NCBI RefSeq assembly: GCF_014645015.1
Contig: NZ_BMLC01000001.1
Location: forward strand, 882,585-946,584
From: Salinibacterium xinjiangense
GTDB taxonomy: Bacteria; Actinomycetota; Actinomycetes; Actinomycetales; Microbacteriaceae
DNA length: 64,000 nt
Direction of reading: 5' to 3'
The position numbers were made by a program, and so were the translations under genes. The notes under the pieces were generated by a model. The model was given only the letters and a program-made list of their open reading frames with translations. It did no database searches and had not been told where the DNA came from. Below, one piece after another: positions 53,630 to 62,268 of the stretch; within the stretch, counting starts at the first letter, position 1, and every line of letters starts with the position of its first letter.

Positions 53630-54748
53630 CTACAGGGTCGCTGTGCGGGGATCCCAACCCTCTGGCAGTGACACAGCCGCACCGACCGTGCTTTCGACTG
53701 TCACAAATTCCCCGGATTCGGCAGCCTCGATCATCGAGACCATCACGTCGAGCACGTGGTAGCCCTGCTCCCCGGATGCCCGCTCGGGCACGCCTGCACG
53801 GATGGCCCTGGCCAGCTCGACGACTCCTGTACCTCGCCCAACCGCCGACGTCGTCGGGATGATCTCTGCTTGCGTCGCACCATCCGCCCACAGCAGCAGG
53901 TCACCCTCGAACATATTCGGGTCGGGAAAGACGAGGGTGCCGTCAGCTCCGGCGAACTCGACGAGCCCGGTGCGAGGCAGCGACGATTGAAAGCTGAAGA
54001 TGCACTGGGCCGAGGCTCCGCCCTCGAACTGGATGAGCGCACTGATGTGGGTCGCCACCTCGACGGGAATCTGCTCTCCAGCCCGGCCGCCCGACCCGAT
54101 CACCCGCGACTGCTTCGACACCGACGAGGTCGCGGCCACCCGCTTCACCGGGCCGAGATTCTGGACGAGAGTGGTGAGGTAGTACGGCCCCATGTCGAAC
54201 AGCGGGCCACCGCCCCGCACGTAGAAGAAATCGGGGTTCGGATGCCACGACTCGGGCCCAGGGCTCTGGAACAGCGCGAGTGCCGTGAGGGGAGCGCCGA
54301 TGCTGCCGCTCTCGATGAGCCGTTTCCCGGCCTGGAGCCCCGCGCCCAAAAACGTGTCGGGTGCCGTGGACACCCGAAGACCACGCCCCGCAGCCTCCGC
54401 CAGCAGCGCCTTACCGCTCTGACGATCGAGAGCGAACGGTTTCTCCGTCCACACATGCTTGCCCGCGGCAAGGGCGAGCATCGCAACCTCGACATGAGCG
54501 GCGGGGATCGTCAGGTTCACGACGATCTCGATGTCGTCGTGGGCGAGCAGCTCCTCGGTGCTGCCGCTGCCGGCCACGCCGTACTTTTCGGCCTGCTCCT
54601 TCGCTCGCGCCGGGTCGATGTCGGCGATGAACACCACATTGACGTCGGGGAAGGTGGTCAGGTTATCGAGGTACTGGGTGCTGATATTGCCAGCACCGAT
54701 AATCCCGACGCCAACGCGCCCCGTGCGTGTGCCTGCGTCACCGGTCAC
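53630..54748 (-). CDS. Gfo/Idh/MocA-family oxidoreductase
   Basis: This 372-residue NAD(P)-dependent enzyme has an N-terminal Rossmann fold (VGIIGAGNISTQYL, about residue 15), the family motif EKPFAL (about residue 100), and a C-terminal alpha/beta domain. The GTG start at 54748 overlaps the stop of the upstream isomerase gene (GTGA), so the two form an operon. Such pairs often oxidise and isomerise inositols or rare sugars; the substrate cannot be read from the sequence. The C-terminal end (SLPEGWDPRTATL) runs to within 10 bp of the kinase fragment. Confidence 0.88.
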   Translation of the reverse strand: MTGDAGTRTGRVGVGIIGAGNISTQYLDNLTTFPDVNVVFIADIDPARAKEQAEKYGVAGSGSTEELLAHDDIEIVVNLTIPAAHVEVAMLALAAGKHVWTEKPFALDRQSGKALLAEAAGRGLRVSTAPDTFLGAGLQAGKRLIESGSIGAPLTALALFQSPGPESWHPNPDFFYVRGGGPLFDMGPYYLTTLVQNLGPVKRVAATSSVSKQSRVIGSGGRAGEQIPVEVATHISALIQFEGGASAQCIFSFQSSLPRTGLVEFAGADGTLVFPDPNMFEGDLLLWADGATQAEIIPTTSAVGRGTGVVELARAIRAGVPERASGEQGYHVLDVMVSMIEAAESGEFVTVESTVGAAVSLPEGWDPRTATL

Positions 54749-55488
54749 AGCGTCTCTCCCAGCGAACGGAGAAACGTGATGCTGTCGGTGAGCGCGTCGA
54801 ACACGTCGCCCTCGAAGTCGTCGAGTTCAATCACCCGCACCGCCTGCGGTGCAGCAGCGAGAACCTCCGCCACGGGCATCCTGCCACTGCCCACGGCCAC
54901 TTGCGCCCTGTCATCCCGGCTGATGTCGCCGTCTTTGACATGAATGAACCGCACACGGTCGCCGAGGCGCTCGAGAAGGCTGACTGCGCTTACGCCGCCG
55001 ACCTGCGCCCAGTAGGTGTCGACCTCGAGCACGACAGCCGGATCCAGGTTGTCGGCGAAAGCCTCCAGGGCGGTGGTGCCATCGAGCTCCCCAAACTCCC
55101 ACCAGTGATTGTGATATCCCACGGTGATGTCGAGGTCCGCCGCAACGCGCGCGACGGCGTTGAGTTCATTCGCCGCCAGCACCACGGCGTCAGAATCCGT
55201 CCAGGTCTCGGCGCGGATGTTCGGGTCGATGACTGTCGTCACGCCGAGCCTGCGTGCCGCATCCAGCACGGGAACCAGGTCGATTCCGAGCAGGGTCGAG
55301 TGCGCAGATGATGGCGTGAGACCGAACCGCGGCAGCAGCTCCTCGAACAGGTCGACCCGCTCGACCATCCCGAAGAGCTCAACCGTGGCGAACCCCATCC
55401 CCGCGATGCGCTCGAGTGTGGCCGCCGGATCTGCGGCGAGCGCCTCGCGAACCGTGTAGAGCTGGACAGACAACGGAAACTGCGACAC
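54745..55488 (-). CDS. Sugar phosphate isomerase/epimerase (TIM barrel, xylose-isomerase-like)
   Basis: This 247-residue protein is an AP-endonuclease-2-like TIM barrel of the sugar isomerase/epimerase family. It shows QLYTVREAL near the start, GFATVELFG, then VGYHNHWWEF and EVDTYWAQVGG, with metal-ligand His, Glu and Asp residues in the expected places, and FIHVKDGD. The GTG at 55488 has AAAGGAG seven bases upstream. It overlaps the downstream oxidoreductase by four bases, so the pair probably act on the same rare sugar or inositol. Confidence 0.87.
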   Translation of the reverse strand: MSQFPLSVQLYTVREALAADPAATLERIAGMGFATVELFGMVERVDLFEELLPRFGLTPSSAHSTLLGIDLVPVLDAARRLGVTTVIDPNIRAETWTDSDAVVLAANELNAVARVAADLDITVGYHNHWWEFGELDGTTALEAFADNLDPAVVLEVDTYWAQVGGVSAVSLLERLGDRVRFIHVKDGDISRDDRAQVAVGSGRMPVAEVLAAAPQAVRVIELDDFEGDVFDALTDSITFLRSLGETL

Positions 55489-55610
55489 GAGAAACTCCTT
55501 TGTTGGGCATGGCGTGCCTCTCCACTCTAGGAGCACGGCCGTCAGGACCGGCAACTCCAGTGAGCCTGGCCGCGAGCGAGGGCGGAACGGGAGACAATGG
55601 TGGAGTGATC

Positions 55611-56210
55611 ATGCAGCCCGAACTCGACCTGTGGGAAGTACCCGCCCAGGATCATCGGGATCGGGTCGTCGCCAGTTCAGACGACCGGGTGTCGTGGATC
55701 CGGGCTCGCAGCCGCGGAGTCACCGCAACGGATGCCGCCAGGTTCTCCAGTGAACGGGCTATGCAGTCCGTCCTCCAGGACAAGATGCTCGGTTCGGGAT
55801 TCAGCGGCAACGCCTACACGGACCACGGCAGGGCCCGCGAGCCGGAGATTGCACGCTGGGTGCGTGCACGCCATCGCATCGAGCCGAGCTCCACGCTGTT
55901 TCATGCACACGGCCAGCCACTGCATCTCGCCACTCCGGATGGCGTCGGGATGGTGGACGGCACGGTGGTGCTGGCAGAGATCAAAACCACAGGACATGCC
56001 TGGCGCAGCATCCCCCGCTCCTACCTTCGACAGGTCTGGTGGCAGCAGTACGTACTCGGGGCCGAGCGCACGCTCGTCGTGTGGGAGCAGCACACCGATT
56101 TCGTGCCGATCAACGCCGAGCCGGAGTGCCGGTGGGTGGAACGCGACGACAACGAGATCCACGTTCTAGTGGGCCTCGCTAACCGCCTTCTGGGGCTCAT
56201 GCACCGCTGA
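55611..56210 (+). CDS. YqaJ-type viral recombinase/exonuclease-like protein
   Basis: This 199-residue protein has the YqaJ/lambda-exonuclease-like nuclease pattern: the opening motif SRGVTATDAARF, GRAREPEIARWV, a DGV...GTVVLAEIKTTGHAW stretch with the catalytic Asp and Glu-x-Lys, and YLRQVWWQQYVLGA. It would be a 5'-3' double-strand exonuclease. Phage versions act with single-strand annealing proteins, but none is adjacent and no other phage gene is nearby. The ATG at 55611 has GGAG six bases upstream. Its last 45 bases overlap the end of the convergent DUF998 gene. Confidence 0.82.
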   Translation: MQPELDLWEVPAQDHRDRVVASSDDRVSWIRARSRGVTATDAARFSSERAMQSVLQDKMLGSGFSGNAYTDHGRAREPEIARWVRARHRIEPSSTLFHAHGQPLHLATPDGVGMVDGTVVLAEIKTTGHAWRSIPRSYLRQVWWQQYVLGAERTLVVWEQHTDFVPINAEPECRWVERDDNEIHVLVGLANRLLGLMHR

Positions 56211-56846
56211 GCCCGCCGGCGCGACTCGCACCAGCCTCGCCGCGAGGACCGCACCGAACACCACGAGCCAGGCGATGGCGAGGGTGGTGGCCACGAACTC
56301 CATCCGACTGCCGAGCTCCTGCTCGAAGCGGAACAGCGAGAACAGACCACCGGTGCCAGCGATCACCGCTACCAGGATGCCCGTGACCCGCGAGAACACG
56401 GCAAGTACCCGGTGATTTCGGGCGAACGACGACTGCAGCATCGCCCAGCAGGCCGCTGCGAAAGCAAACACCGCCGCGAGCGTGTGAAGGAAGTCCTGGA
56501 GGTTGAACGTCGAGCCGTACGGCAGGGGGCAGCCGGCTGTGCAGGTGACCTGCGACGCGAACAGGAACAGCGCACAACCGATCCAGAGGGAGATCGCCGG
56601 GGTCCACGCGCGCAGCGCCCTCGCGTTCGAACGCACGCGACGACCGGCCCAGGCGATCGCACTGCCGCCAACAACGATCAACAACAACGCGGCTTCGAAC
56701 CAGCCCGCGGTGAGCATGCCTTCCGCCCCGAGTTCGCTGACGTACAGCTCCCGGGGCACCGTAAGCCTCGCCGCCCAGATGATCACGAGCGAGATGATGA
56801 CGAGGATGCAGCCGCCCAGGGACGCCGCGAGCTCAGCTCTTCGCAT
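56166..56846 (-). CDS. DUF998 membrane protein
   Basis: This 226-residue integral membrane protein has about six hydrophobic segments and the DUF998 pattern GYSTFNLQDFLHTLAAVFAFAAACW-like (here CPLPYGSTFNLQDFLHTL near residue 129), with RFEQELGSRMEF near the C-terminal helix. The function is unknown. It is convergent with the YqaJ-type gene and 3 bp downstream of a second small membrane-protein gene. Confidence 0.82.
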   Translation of the reverse strand: MRRAELAASLGGCILVIISLVIIWAARLTVPRELYVSELGAEGMLTAGWFEAALLLIVVGGSAIAWAGRRVRSNARALRAWTPAISLWIGCALFLFASQVTCTAGCPLPYGSTFNLQDFLHTLAAVFAFAAACWAMLQSSFARNHRVLAVFSRVTGILVAVIAGTGGLFSLFRFEQELGSRMEFVATTLAIAWLVVFGAVLAARLVRVAPAGSAVHEPQKAVSEAH

Positions 56847-56849
56847 GCC

Positions 56850-57458
56850 TCAGGGTTTCAGGATTCGCACACGGCTGATCGCCCAGGCGCCGACACCGAA
56901 CGCCGCGATCGCGACAGCAATGCCGACGCAGTAGAGCGCGACGGAAGGATATCCGGTTGCCGGGCTGAGGAACGGATAGGGCACCCAGCCATCGGTGGCG
57001 CCACGCACGAGCACGACGACGAGCCATACGACCGGATAGACGAGCACGATCCCGAACCGATTCCATGGCAGCGCTGTACGATCGCCGAAGAATATCCAGT
57101 CGATCGCAACATAGAGCGGTATGACTACGTGCAGCACAGTATTGGCCCATTCGAGCTCGACCCCGCCCGGGAGCCCGACCAGCAGTGTGTTGTATACGAT
57201 TCCGACGATCACGATGTACGTCGCGACGCAGCCTCTCGCGAGAATGAGCGCGGGCGATTGCGTCTTGCCCAGAAAGATCACCACCGCACTGACGATCAGC
57301 ACCACGGAGGTCAGGATGTTGCTCTGAAGCGTGAAGAACCCGAAGAAATTGAACGGGTTGATGGGCGACCTGGATGCCGTGTCTGCGAGCGTGCCGATGA
57401 CGGCGGCCAGCCCCAGCACTCCTGCGACGACCCGGAAAGAAGCGAAGAGAAATTTCAC
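56850..57458 (-). CDS. Pr6Pr-type six-helix membrane protein (FAR-17a/AIG1-like)
   Basis: This 202-residue membrane protein has six hydrophobic segments and the family pattern NPFNFFGFFTLQSNILTSVV (residues 33-52), then HVVIPLYVAIDWIFFGDR, ending YPFLSP...GYPSVALYC. These proteins are related to eukaryotic AIG1/FAR-17a hydrolases, which cleave fatty-acid esters, but the bacterial members have no proven function. It is upstream of the DUF998 gene on the same strand with a 3-bp gap. Confidence 0.83.
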   Translation of the reverse strand: MKFLFASFRVVAGVLGLAAVIGTLADTASRSPINPFNFFGFFTLQSNILTSVVLIVSAVVIFLGKTQSPALILARGCVATYIVIVGIVYNTLLVGLPGGVELEWANTVLHVVIPLYVAIDWIFFGDRTALPWNRFGIVLVYPVVWLVVVLVRGATDGWVPYPFLSPATGYPSVALYCVGIAVAIAAFGVGAWAISRVRILKP

Positions 57459-57568
57459 TCTCGAATGCTACCGGTTCGAGAGTTTGCAGCGAAGTGACAT
57501 GACCGAAACAGCGCTGACTCATTGGGGCTCTTTACTGAGGGTGGGAAGCACGGCGGGGAGGCCAGCGA

Positions 57569-58534
57569 ATGACCACGATGCGAGCCATCGTTATTGAGGT
57601 GACCGGCGGACCGGATGTCCTGCAAGTGTCGACGGTGGCGCGCCCCACCCGGGTCAACGCCGAATTCCTTGTCAAGGTCGTTGCGGCCGGAGTCAATCCG
57701 ATCGACACGCAATCCCGATCGGGGACAGGTCCTGCTGAAGCCTTCGGGCCATTTCCCGTCGTTCTGGGCAACGACTTCAGCGGACACGTCGTCGAGTCGT
57801 CGTACGACCTCCACCCCATCAAGGCCGGTGACGAGGTGTACGGCATGACGATGGTGCCTCGCTTCGGTGGCACATATGCGGAGTACATCAGCGTGCCCGC
57901 GACCTGCCTGGCCCGAAAACCCCGGGCCCTTTCCCATGTGGAGGCTGCTGCAGTACCGCTGGCCGCGCTCACCGCATGGGGTGCGGTCGTAGATGTCGCC
58001 AAAGCACACGAAGGCCAGCGCATCCTGATCCATGCCGGGGCTAGTGGGGTCGGGCATTTCGCGATCCAGTTCGCCAGCTACTTCGGGGCCCATGTCATCA
58101 CCACCGGGTCGACCAGGAACATCGGCTGGCTGCGAGAGCTCGGCGCACGCCAGGTTATCGACCACACCATCAGCCGCTTCGAGGATGTCGTCTCCGAGGT
58201 GGATGTCGTCATCGACCTGATCGGAAACCTCACCGACCAGACATCGACGCGCTCGCTCGGGCTGCTGAAGCGTGGTGGCCTGATCGTCAGCGTGCCGACC
58301 GGCGGCTGGCCGACCATGGCTGAGGACGCCGCGACCGCCGGCGTGCGTGCGACCGGCTACAACGTCCCGGCAGACGGCTCGACGCTCTCCATGATCTCGC
58401 GACTGCTGGAGTCAGGCGACGTCAGGGTGTTCGTCGATCAGGTGTTTGAACTCGACCAGGCCGCGGCCGCCCATACGGCGCTCGAAACGAGCCACACCCG
58501 CGGCAAGATCGTGCTCAACGTCAGCCCTGGCTGA
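57569..58534 (+). CDS. NADP-dependent oxidoreductase (quinone-reductase-type MDR)
   Basis: This 321-residue medium-chain dehydrogenase resembles quinone oxidoreductases. The N-terminal catalytic domain has VTGGPDVLQV and GNDFSGHVVE; the Rossmann motif is HAGASGVGHFAIQFA at about residue 155. Cysteine ligands for structural zinc are absent, as in the zinc-independent branch. Two start codons are possible (57569 or the ATG 9 bp later). The substrate is unknown. It stands alone, divergent from the Pr6Pr gene. Confidence 0.87.
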   Translation: MTTMRAIVIEVTGGPDVLQVSTVARPTRVNAEFLVKVVAAGVNPIDTQSRSGTGPAEAFGPFPVVLGNDFSGHVVESSYDLHPIKAGDEVYGMTMVPRFGGTYAEYISVPATCLARKPRALSHVEAAAVPLAALTAWGAVVDVAKAHEGQRILIHAGASGVGHFAIQFASYFGAHVITTGSTRNIGWLRELGARQVIDHTISRFEDVVSEVDVVIDLIGNLTDQTSTRSLGLLKRGGLIVSVPTGGWPTMAEDAATAGVRATGYNVPADGSTLSMISRLLESGDVRVFVDQVFELDQAAAAHTALETSHTRGKIVLNVSPG

Positions 58535-58572
58535 CCCGGCTCTCACTCATTTCAGCCCGGCCCTGGCTTATC

Positions 58573-59211
58573 TCAGCCCAGCAGTCGTTCCCGCACGAAA
58601 TCGCTCTCCAGTCGCTCCCCGAGCCTGAATCGCTTGGTGCCGACTATCACGAAACCGCTCTTCTCATAGAAGCGGTTCGCTCTCTCGTTCTCGTCATTCA
58701 CTCCGAGCCACACCGAACGCGAGCCTCGCGCCGCTGATGCCCGCACCACCGCATCGACGAGAGCAGTCGAGACACCGCCACCGTGGTGAGCCGCACGCAC
58801 GTAGAGCTTGCTCAGTTCCGACGTTGGGCGCGTGGAGACGGATGCCACGACATCCGGGTCGGTCGGGTCGCCGTGCACCACCATCGCATACCCCGCGGCC
58901 CGGCCGTCGACCTCGGCGATGAAAAGCTCGCGAGCGGGATCCGCGAGGTAGCCGTCGAACGATGCCTCCGACAGGTGCTCTGCGATGAACGCGAGGATAT
59001 TCTCGGGGTCCGCGTCGGGCGGGCACGCCAGCGGGAAGGTCTCGGCGGCGACCGCGTGGAGAAGAGCCGCATCATCCTGAACCGCTGCACGAACCGCAAC
59101 CTCGCAAACCGCCTCCTTCCGAACCACCTCCTTCCGAACCGCTTCCTTCCGAAATGACGGAGGGTTGTCGGCGTTGAGGGGCTGTGTTCCCGGATCCGGG
59201 GCAGCTGTCAC
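58573..59211 (-). CDS. GNAT-family N-acetyltransferase with repetitive N-terminus
   Basis: This protein of about 212 residues is a GNAT acetyltransferase. It has the acetyl-CoA binding stretch LYVRAAHHGGGVSTALVDAVV and the family ending RANRFYEKSGFVIVG. The first 40 residues are unusual: RKEAVRKEVVRKEAV comes from a 15-bp tandem repeat (59107-59151). The GTG at 59211 is favoured because GGAG lies five bases upstream; the GTG at 59247 lacks one. An 18-bp inverted repeat flanks the start. The acceptor substrate is unknown. Confidence 0.82.
   Translation of the reverse strand: MTAAPDPGTQPLNADNPPSFRKEAVRKEVVRKEAVCEVAVRAAVQDDAALLHAVAAETFPLACPPDADPENILAFIAEHLSEASFDGYLADPARELFIAEVDGRAAGYAMVVHGDPTDPDVVASVSTRPTSELSKLYVRAAHHGGGVSTALVDAVVRASAARGSRSVWLGVNDENERANRFYEKSGFVIVGTKRFRLGERLESDFVRERLLG
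59107..59151. repeat. Three tandem copies of a 15-bp unit inside the GNAT gene
   Basis: AACCGCCTCCTTCCG is repeated at 59107-59121, 59122-59136 (one change) and 59137-59151 (one change). Being a multiple of three it keeps the reading frame and adds repeated RKE(A/V)V residues. Copy number may vary between strains. Confidence 0.8.
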
Positions 59212-59234
59212 GAGATCTCCGTCATTTCGGAAGG
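59145..59234. repeat. 18-bp perfect inverted repeat around the GNAT start
   Basis: CCTTCCGAAATGACGGAG at 59145-59162 and its exact complement at 59217-59234 are 54 bp apart. The left arm overlaps the last unit of the tandem repeat. The right arm contains the GGAG that would serve the GTG start at 59211, so a hairpin in the mRNA would hide that site. Confidence 0.8.
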
Positions 59235-59269
59235 TGTGAGTCGGCACGGGGCCGGGGGTGGGTGCAGAA

Positions 59270-59295
59270 AAGGGGCCGACCGAAGTCGACCCCTT
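59270..59295 (-). terminator. Terminator of the rplK-rplA transcript
   Basis: An 11-bp stem (one G-U pair) closes an extra-stable UUCG-type loop on the minus strand (AAGGGGTCGAC, TTCG, GTCGGCCCCTT) and is followed by TTCTGC. It begins 14 nt after the rplA stop. Confidence 0.8.
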
Positions 59296-59308
59296 CCCGC
59301 AATCGGGG

Positions 59309-60001
59309 TTACGCCAGCGAGTTGACGTCGAGCGGGATGCCCGGGCCGAATGTCGTCGAGACGGTTCCCTTGGTGATGTAGCGACCCTTCGACGAGCTGG
59401 GCTTGGAGCGCACGATCTCGTCGAGCGCTGCCTTGATGTTCTCGCTCAGCTGGTCGTGGGTGAAGCCGGCCTTGCCCACGACGAAGTGCACGTTGGAGTG
59501 CTTGTCGACGCGGAACTCGATCTTTCCACCCTTGATCTCAGACACTGCCTTGGCGGTGTCCTGGGTCACGGTTCCGGTCTTCGGGTTCGGCATGAGGCCG
59601 CGGGGGCCGAGCACCTTTCCGAGTCGACCGACCTGGCCCATGAGCTCAGGGGTCGAGACTGCCGCGTCGAACGACGTGTAGCCGGCGGCGACCTTCTCGA
59701 TGAGCTCGGCGCCACCGACCTCGTCAGCTCCGGCAGCGATTGCTGCGTCTGCTGCGGGGCCCGTCGCGAAGACGATGACACGGGCGGTCTTGCCGGTTCC
59801 GTGGGGCAGGATGACGGTGCCGCGCACCATCTGGTCTGCCTTACGCGGGTCGACACCGAGCTTCAGGGCGACCTCGACGGTGGAGTCGAACTTCTTCGAT
59901 CCGGTCTCGCGGGCGACTGCAACTGCCTCGGCGGCGGTGTAGAACTTGCCGTCTTCGATCTTCTCGACGGCGGCCTTGTATGCCTTGGAATTCTTGGACA
60001 T
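59309..60001 (-). CDS. rplA: 50S ribosomal protein L1
   Basis: This 230-residue protein binds 23S rRNA at the L1 stalk. Motifs include [20 protein letters not shown], the [15 protein letters not shown] loop (about residue 133) and [18 protein letters not shown]. Its ATG overlaps the TAA of rplK (TAATG), so the two are co-translated. In other bacteria L1 represses this operon by binding its mRNA. The transcript ends at the hairpin at 59270-59295. Confidence 0.98.
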   Translation of the reverse strand: MSKNSKAYKAAVEKIEDGKFYTAAEAVAVARETGSKKFDSTVEVALKLGVDPRKADQMVRGTVILPHGTGKTARVIVFATGPAADAAIAAGADEVGGAELIEKVAAGYTSFDAAVSTPELMGQVGRLGKVLGPRGLMPNPKTGTVTQDTAKAVSEIKGGKIEFRVDKHSNVHFVVGKAGFTHDQLSENIKAALDEIVRSKPSSSKGRYITKGTVSTTFGPGIPLDVNSLA

Positions 60002-60432
60002 TATGCTTCCACCGTGATTCCCATTGAGCGAGCGGTTCCCGCGATGATCTTCATCGCGCCCTCGACGTCGTTTGCGTTGAGGTCGACCATCTTCTGCTCG
60101 GCAATCGTGCGGACCTGGTCTTTGGTGAGCTTCGCAACCTTGACGGTATGCGGCGTTCCCGAGCCCTTGGCAACTCCCGCTGCCTTCTTGATGAGCTCTG
60201 CTGCCGGCGGGGTCTTGAGGATGAACGTGAATGAACGGTCCTCGTAGACGGTGATCTCCACCGGGATGACGTTTCCGCGCTGCGACTCGGTCGCGGCGTT
60301 GTACGCCTTGCAGAACTCCATGATGTTCACGCCGTGCTGGCCCAGCGCCGGCCCGATGGGCGGTGCTGGATTGGCGGCGCCGGCCTGGATCTGAAGCTTG
60401 ATCAGACCCGTGACCTTCTTTTTCGGTGCCAT
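60001..60432 (-). CDS. rplK: 50S ribosomal protein L11
   Basis: This 143-residue ribosomal protein of the GTPase centre starts [20 protein letters not shown] at 60432. The [19 protein letters not shown] helix region and the [13 protein letters not shown] segment are conserved. The open frame runs further upstream but only in non-homologous sequence. It is 92 nt downstream of nusG and overlaps rplA by one base. Confidence 0.98.
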   Translation of the reverse strand: MAPKKKVTGLIKLQIQAGAANPAPPIGPALGQHGVNIMEFCKAYNAATESQRGNVIPVEITVYEDRSFTFILKTPPAAELIKKAAGVAKGSGTPHTVKVAKLTKDQVRTIAEQKMVDLNANDVEGAMKIIAGTARSMGITVEA

Positions 60433-60524
60433 TGATTTTCCTTTTCTGTTCGAGTGGCCCGGTTGGGCCGCTCTCCCGCTTTCCCGGCTGGGACGCGGTG
60501 GTGTGTGGTCGGCGTGAGCCGAAA

Positions 60525-61529
60525 CTACATCTTGGTGACCTGGTCGAAGCTGAGCTCGACCGGGGTCTCGCGCTCGAAGAGCGAGACGAGCACGATGAGC
60601 TTGCCGCTCTCGGCCTTGATCTCGCTGATCGAACCCGGCAGGCCCGCGAACGAACCTTCCTTGATGGTGATGGTTTCGCCGATCTCGAAGTCGATCTCGG
60701 CGGGGATGACGCGTGATGGGGACTTGCCCTTGCCGGACGCGCCCTTGGCTGCGGGAGCTTCGACGATCTCCACGAGACTCTTGAGCATGTTGAAGGCTTC
60801 TTCGAAGCGGAGAGGGCGGGGGTTGTGCGAGTTGCCCACGAAGCCGGTCACGCCCGGCGTGTGACGGACGACGGACCAGCTGTCTTCGTTCAGGTCCATG
60901 CGCACGAGCACATATCCGGGGATGCGCACGCGGTTCACGAGCTTGCGCTGGCCGTTCTTGATCTCGACGACATCTTCCGTCGGAACCTGGACCTCGAAGA
61001 CGTAGTCTTCCATCGCCATCGAGATCTTGCGGTTGTCGATGTTCTGCTTCACACGCTTCTCGAACCCGGCGTACGAGTGGATGACGTACCACTTGCCCGG
61101 CTTCTCGCGCAGTTCGGCCTTGAAGGCGTCGTAGGGATCAATTTCCGCGGCGTCTGGCTCTTCACCCAGCTCGGGACCGTCGTAAGGGGTGACGTCGGGC
61201 TCTTCCGCAGCTTCTTCCTCTGCCTCCACGTCAGCTTCGTCGCCGGTTGCGGCGACGGAGGCGTCAGCCTCATCCACCGAATCGATGTCGAGCGCGTCGT
61301 CGACAATTGTGTCGGCCTCGGGGTCGATCGCAGCATCGAGAGCCTCGAGGAGTCCGGCGAGGTCGCCCTCTTCCTCGTCATCGTCGATCACGTGCATCGC
61401 CTCGTGCTCGGCAGCGTTCTCTGACTTGCCGGCGGCCAGATCGGTGTTACCCGTCTGCGCTTCGTCGACCTCGCCAGACTGCTCGGCTGCCGTAGCGAGC
61501 TCGAAGTCGTCGCGGTGGTTCTCAGACAC
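60525..61529 (-). CDS. nusG: Transcription elongation factor NusG with acidic N-terminal extension
   Basis: This 334-residue protein has the NGN domain starting near residue 150 ([17 protein letters not shown]), continuing [17 protein letters not shown] and PGVTGFVG, and a C-terminal KOW domain ([17 protein letters not shown]). Before the NGN domain lie about 145 residues rich in Asp, Glu and Ala ([36 protein letters not shown]). Such an acidic tail is known in actinobacterial NusG but is absent from the E. coli protein of 181 residues. It is downstream of secE, as is usual. Confidence 0.97.
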   Translation of the reverse strand: MSENHRDDFELATAAEQSGEVDEAQTGNTDLAAGKSENAAEHEAMHVIDDDEEEGDLAGLLEALDAAIDPEADTIVDDALDIDSVDEADASVAATGDEADVEAEEEAAEEPDVTPYDGPELGEEPDAAEIDPYDAFKAELREKPGKWYVIHSYAGFEKRVKQNIDNRKISMAMEDYVFEVQVPTEDVVEIKNGQRKLVNRVRIPGYVLVRMDLNEDSWSVVRHTPGVTGFVGNSHNPRPLRFEEAFNMLKSLVEIVEAPAAKGASGKGKSPSRVIPAEIDFEIGETITIKEGSFAGLPGSISEIKAESGKLIVLVSLFERETPVELSFDQVTKM

Positions 61530-61591
61530 AAAATCTCATTTCATTGCTCTTGTTCACAGGGCGATAATCGATCGCCGGAAAGCTGGTTCGA

Positions 61592-61873
61592 TCAGCCTGC
61601 GATGGTGGGATCGCCGAACAGGAAGTTGACCAGCGCGCTGAAGCCGAAGTCGAGCCCTGACACCAGGGCCATCATGATGACGACGAACACCAGCACGACG
61701 ATCGTGAAACTCACCAGCTCCTTGCGGGTCGGTGTGACCACCTTGCGCAATTCGAGCATGACCTGGCGAAGGAACAGGATGATGCCCGCGAACGGTCCGC
61801 GCTTTTGGGCACGGTCGTTTCTGGCATTGGCGACGACGTCCTCACTCGGATCATCGACCACGTTTCTCGCCAT
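61592..61873 (-). CDS. secE: Preprotein translocase subunit SecE
   Basis: This 93-residue membrane protein has an amphipathic helix (FLRQVMLELRKVVTPTRKEL, residues 34-53) followed by one transmembrane helix (VSFTIVVLVFVVIMMALVSG, residues 54-73). This is the short single-helix form. It lies between tRNA-Trp and nusG, the normal actinobacterial order. Confidence 0.97.
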   Translation of the reverse strand: MARNVVDDPSEDVVANARNDRAQKRGPFAGIILFLRQVMLELRKVVTPTRKELVSFTIVVLVFVVIMMALVSGLDFGFSALVNFLFGDPTIAG

Positions 61874-61924
61874 TCGTTTCTACCTTCCGATACCCCCGCT
61901 GGCACAGATGCCTGCCGGGACTTG

Positions 61925-61997
61925 CAGGGCGGACAGGACTTGAACCTGCAACCTGCGGTTTTGGAGACCGCTGCTCTACCAATTGAGCCACCGCCCT
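61925..61997 (-). tRNA. tRNA-Trp (anticodon CCA)
   Basis: A 73-nt cloverleaf with acceptor stem AGGGCGG/CCGCCCT, D-arm GCTC...GAGC, anticodon stem GCGGT/ACCGC with loop CTCCAAA (anticodon CCA at 61964-61962), and T-arm GCAGG-TTCAAGT-CCTGT. The discriminator base is G. No CCA end is encoded. tRNA-Trp upstream of secE-nusG is the usual actinobacterial order. Confidence 0.97.
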
Positions 61998-62268
61998 TCG
62001 CTCTGCCTCACCCTTCTCCGGCTGCAAACACTGGTCCAGGGCGCGCAAAAGCTTGGCAGAATTCAACTACCTCCACCAGTGTATGTCATCGACAGTCAGG
62101 ACGAAATCCTGCTCTCGCCGCACCGGGAATGCGGTGAATCACCGATCCGGTGGCACCAACTGCCCACGAGCCCGTCTGATCTGCCCACGAGCCAGGCTGA
62201 TCATTCTGACAAAATAATGGTCGACGCCGCCGCGCGACGAACGAGCCCACCTACGAAAGAGAGACACC

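Noticed and set aside
61998-62268. A small gene between tRNA-Trp and ugd
   Set aside because: The only long frame here (61983-62603, plus) is in a different frame from ugd, overlaps the tRNA and ugd, and has no domain or good ribosome-binding site. Nothing else is seen in the stretch.
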